This document shows, piece by piece, positions 19,334-20,000 of a stretch of DNA of 20,000 nucleotides. Under the pieces are notes generated by a model, which worked only from the letters and a program-made list of their open reading frames with translations, was not told the origin of the DNA and did not search any database. Origin of the DNA: Theodoxus fluviatilis (lineage: Eukaryota > Mollusca > Gastropoda > Cycloneritida > Neritidae); assembly GCA_034096865.1 (NCBI GenBank), contig JAWQFJ010001309.1:77501-97500 (forward strand). The letters run 5' to 3'. Position 1 is the stretch's first letter. Each line of letters opens with the position of its first letter. The translations under genes and the position numbers were made by a program.

Positions 19334-19640
19334 CTGAGGATGACCAGACGGCGTATGACGTGAGCAGGTGAAACGAGGGGTTAAGCCCGTCATTACGCGT
19401 CATCCTAAAGTGGATGGTGATGGCGATTTTCACAGTGTGAAACGTAATGCGTTGACGCCCTCGCTTGGCCCCCATTGAGGTCTTCCCCGCATGACGCATG
19501 TAGAGTTAGAAACCGAGTGAGAATTGCTTCCTTTGTGAGCTCTGTATTCAGAGACGTGGGAGTGTCGAGGGGAAAAAGAGGGCACAGCTCCAAACGAGAA
19601 ACTTATCATTCTTTTCATGATCATTTGAATCAAAACTTGT
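19334..19640 (-). other. Putative intron upstream of the lectin exon
   Basis: It is read as intron because the lectin frame loses similarity beyond the acceptor. The minus strand just before the acceptor is pyrimidine-rich (CCCCTCGTTTCACCTGCTC) as expected. No earlier lectin exon, with its CP..W and TW..A..C pattern, was found up to the right edge. Confidence 0.55.
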
Positions 19641-19642
19641 CT

Positions 19643-19767
19643 AAACACACACAAACACGCACACACAAACACACACGCGCGCGCGCGCACACACACACAT
19701 ATACACACACACTCGCGCACGCACACACAAACACACACACACTCACGCACACACACAGGCGTGCGCG

Positions 19768-19810
<43 letters not shown>

Positions 19811-19816
19811 ACACAA
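19643..19816. repeat. (CA)n-rich tract with GCGCGC core
   Basis: CA dinucleotides are interrupted by CGCGCGCGCG at 19677-19688 and GTGCGCGCACGC near 19760. These alternating segments favour Z-DNA. They would lie inside the lectin intron. The frames are artefacts. Confidence 0.92.
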
Positions 19817-20000
19817 AACCTAGGCTAATATAATTTCCGAAAACAAATCTTCAAACACTTATGATTTACCTTATTTTGAGTACATGTATTAAAAAATTAT
19901 TCAGAAAAATGTTATGTTTCTGCTGTGCATCGAAGGGTTGTTAATTTTTTTTAAAGTTTGTATATTAGAAAAAGTGGCACAATAAGAATAGATATGCTGA

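Noticed and set aside
19013..19393. 126-codon minus-strand frame over the lectin exon
   Set aside because: It is an out-of-frame shadow running into the CA repeat, without lectin motifs.

Overview
This window looks like intergenic or intronic DNA from an invertebrate animal nuclear genome, most likely a mollusc or another marine lophotrochozoan. The phylum is an inference. It rests on very dense simple repeats, tRNA-derived SINE-like units, short inverted-repeat transposons, a CR1/L2-like LINE 3' fragment and one single-domain C-type lectin exon with a splice site. There are no operons or ribosome-binding sites, and no long non-repetitive reading frames. Nothing suggests a prokaryotic or viral origin.

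Layout, left to right. Positions 1-684 are a CAGA/CAGG tetranucleotide array. Unique sequence follows, then two head-to-tail copies (1524-2250) of a roughly 365-bp dispersed repeat. A compound GA/CA/CAGA satellite lies at 3274-3737. Positions 4543-5683 hold a 608-bp terminal-inverted-repeat (TIR) element, a 23-bp palindrome and a tRNA-derived SINE on the minus strand. Microsatellites at 6075-7550 lead to a second, 173-bp element (7658-7830) with the same termini as the first. Positions 8226-10700 are AT-rich and featureless. A third copy of the dispersed repeat (12618-13729) is split by a different 735-bp TIR element.

The largest structure is a 2.1-kb, almost pure pyrimidine CTC/CCT array (13974-16074). 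It runs into AAC, ACT and AAT triplets and then a 5'-truncated LINE on the minus strand (about 16230-17031). That LINE is bordered on both sides by ACT repeats. A 93-bp tandem duplication lies at 17493-17678, followed by a GC-richer segment with weak first-exon signals on both strands.

Only two stretches have recognisable coding content. One is the C-terminal end of a LINE reverse-transcriptase ORF. The other is the final part of a C-type lectin domain (minus strand, 19104-19333), probably the last exon of a secreted lectin whose earlier exons lie beyond the right edge or were not found. The very long Pro/Ser/Leu, Arg/Glu, Cys/Val and Thr/His reading frames are artefacts of simple repeats that cannot spell a stop codon. 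I found no convincing undescribed biological system. The most useful observations concern transposon nesting, a shared non-autonomous transposon family and the organisation of the pyrimidine array.
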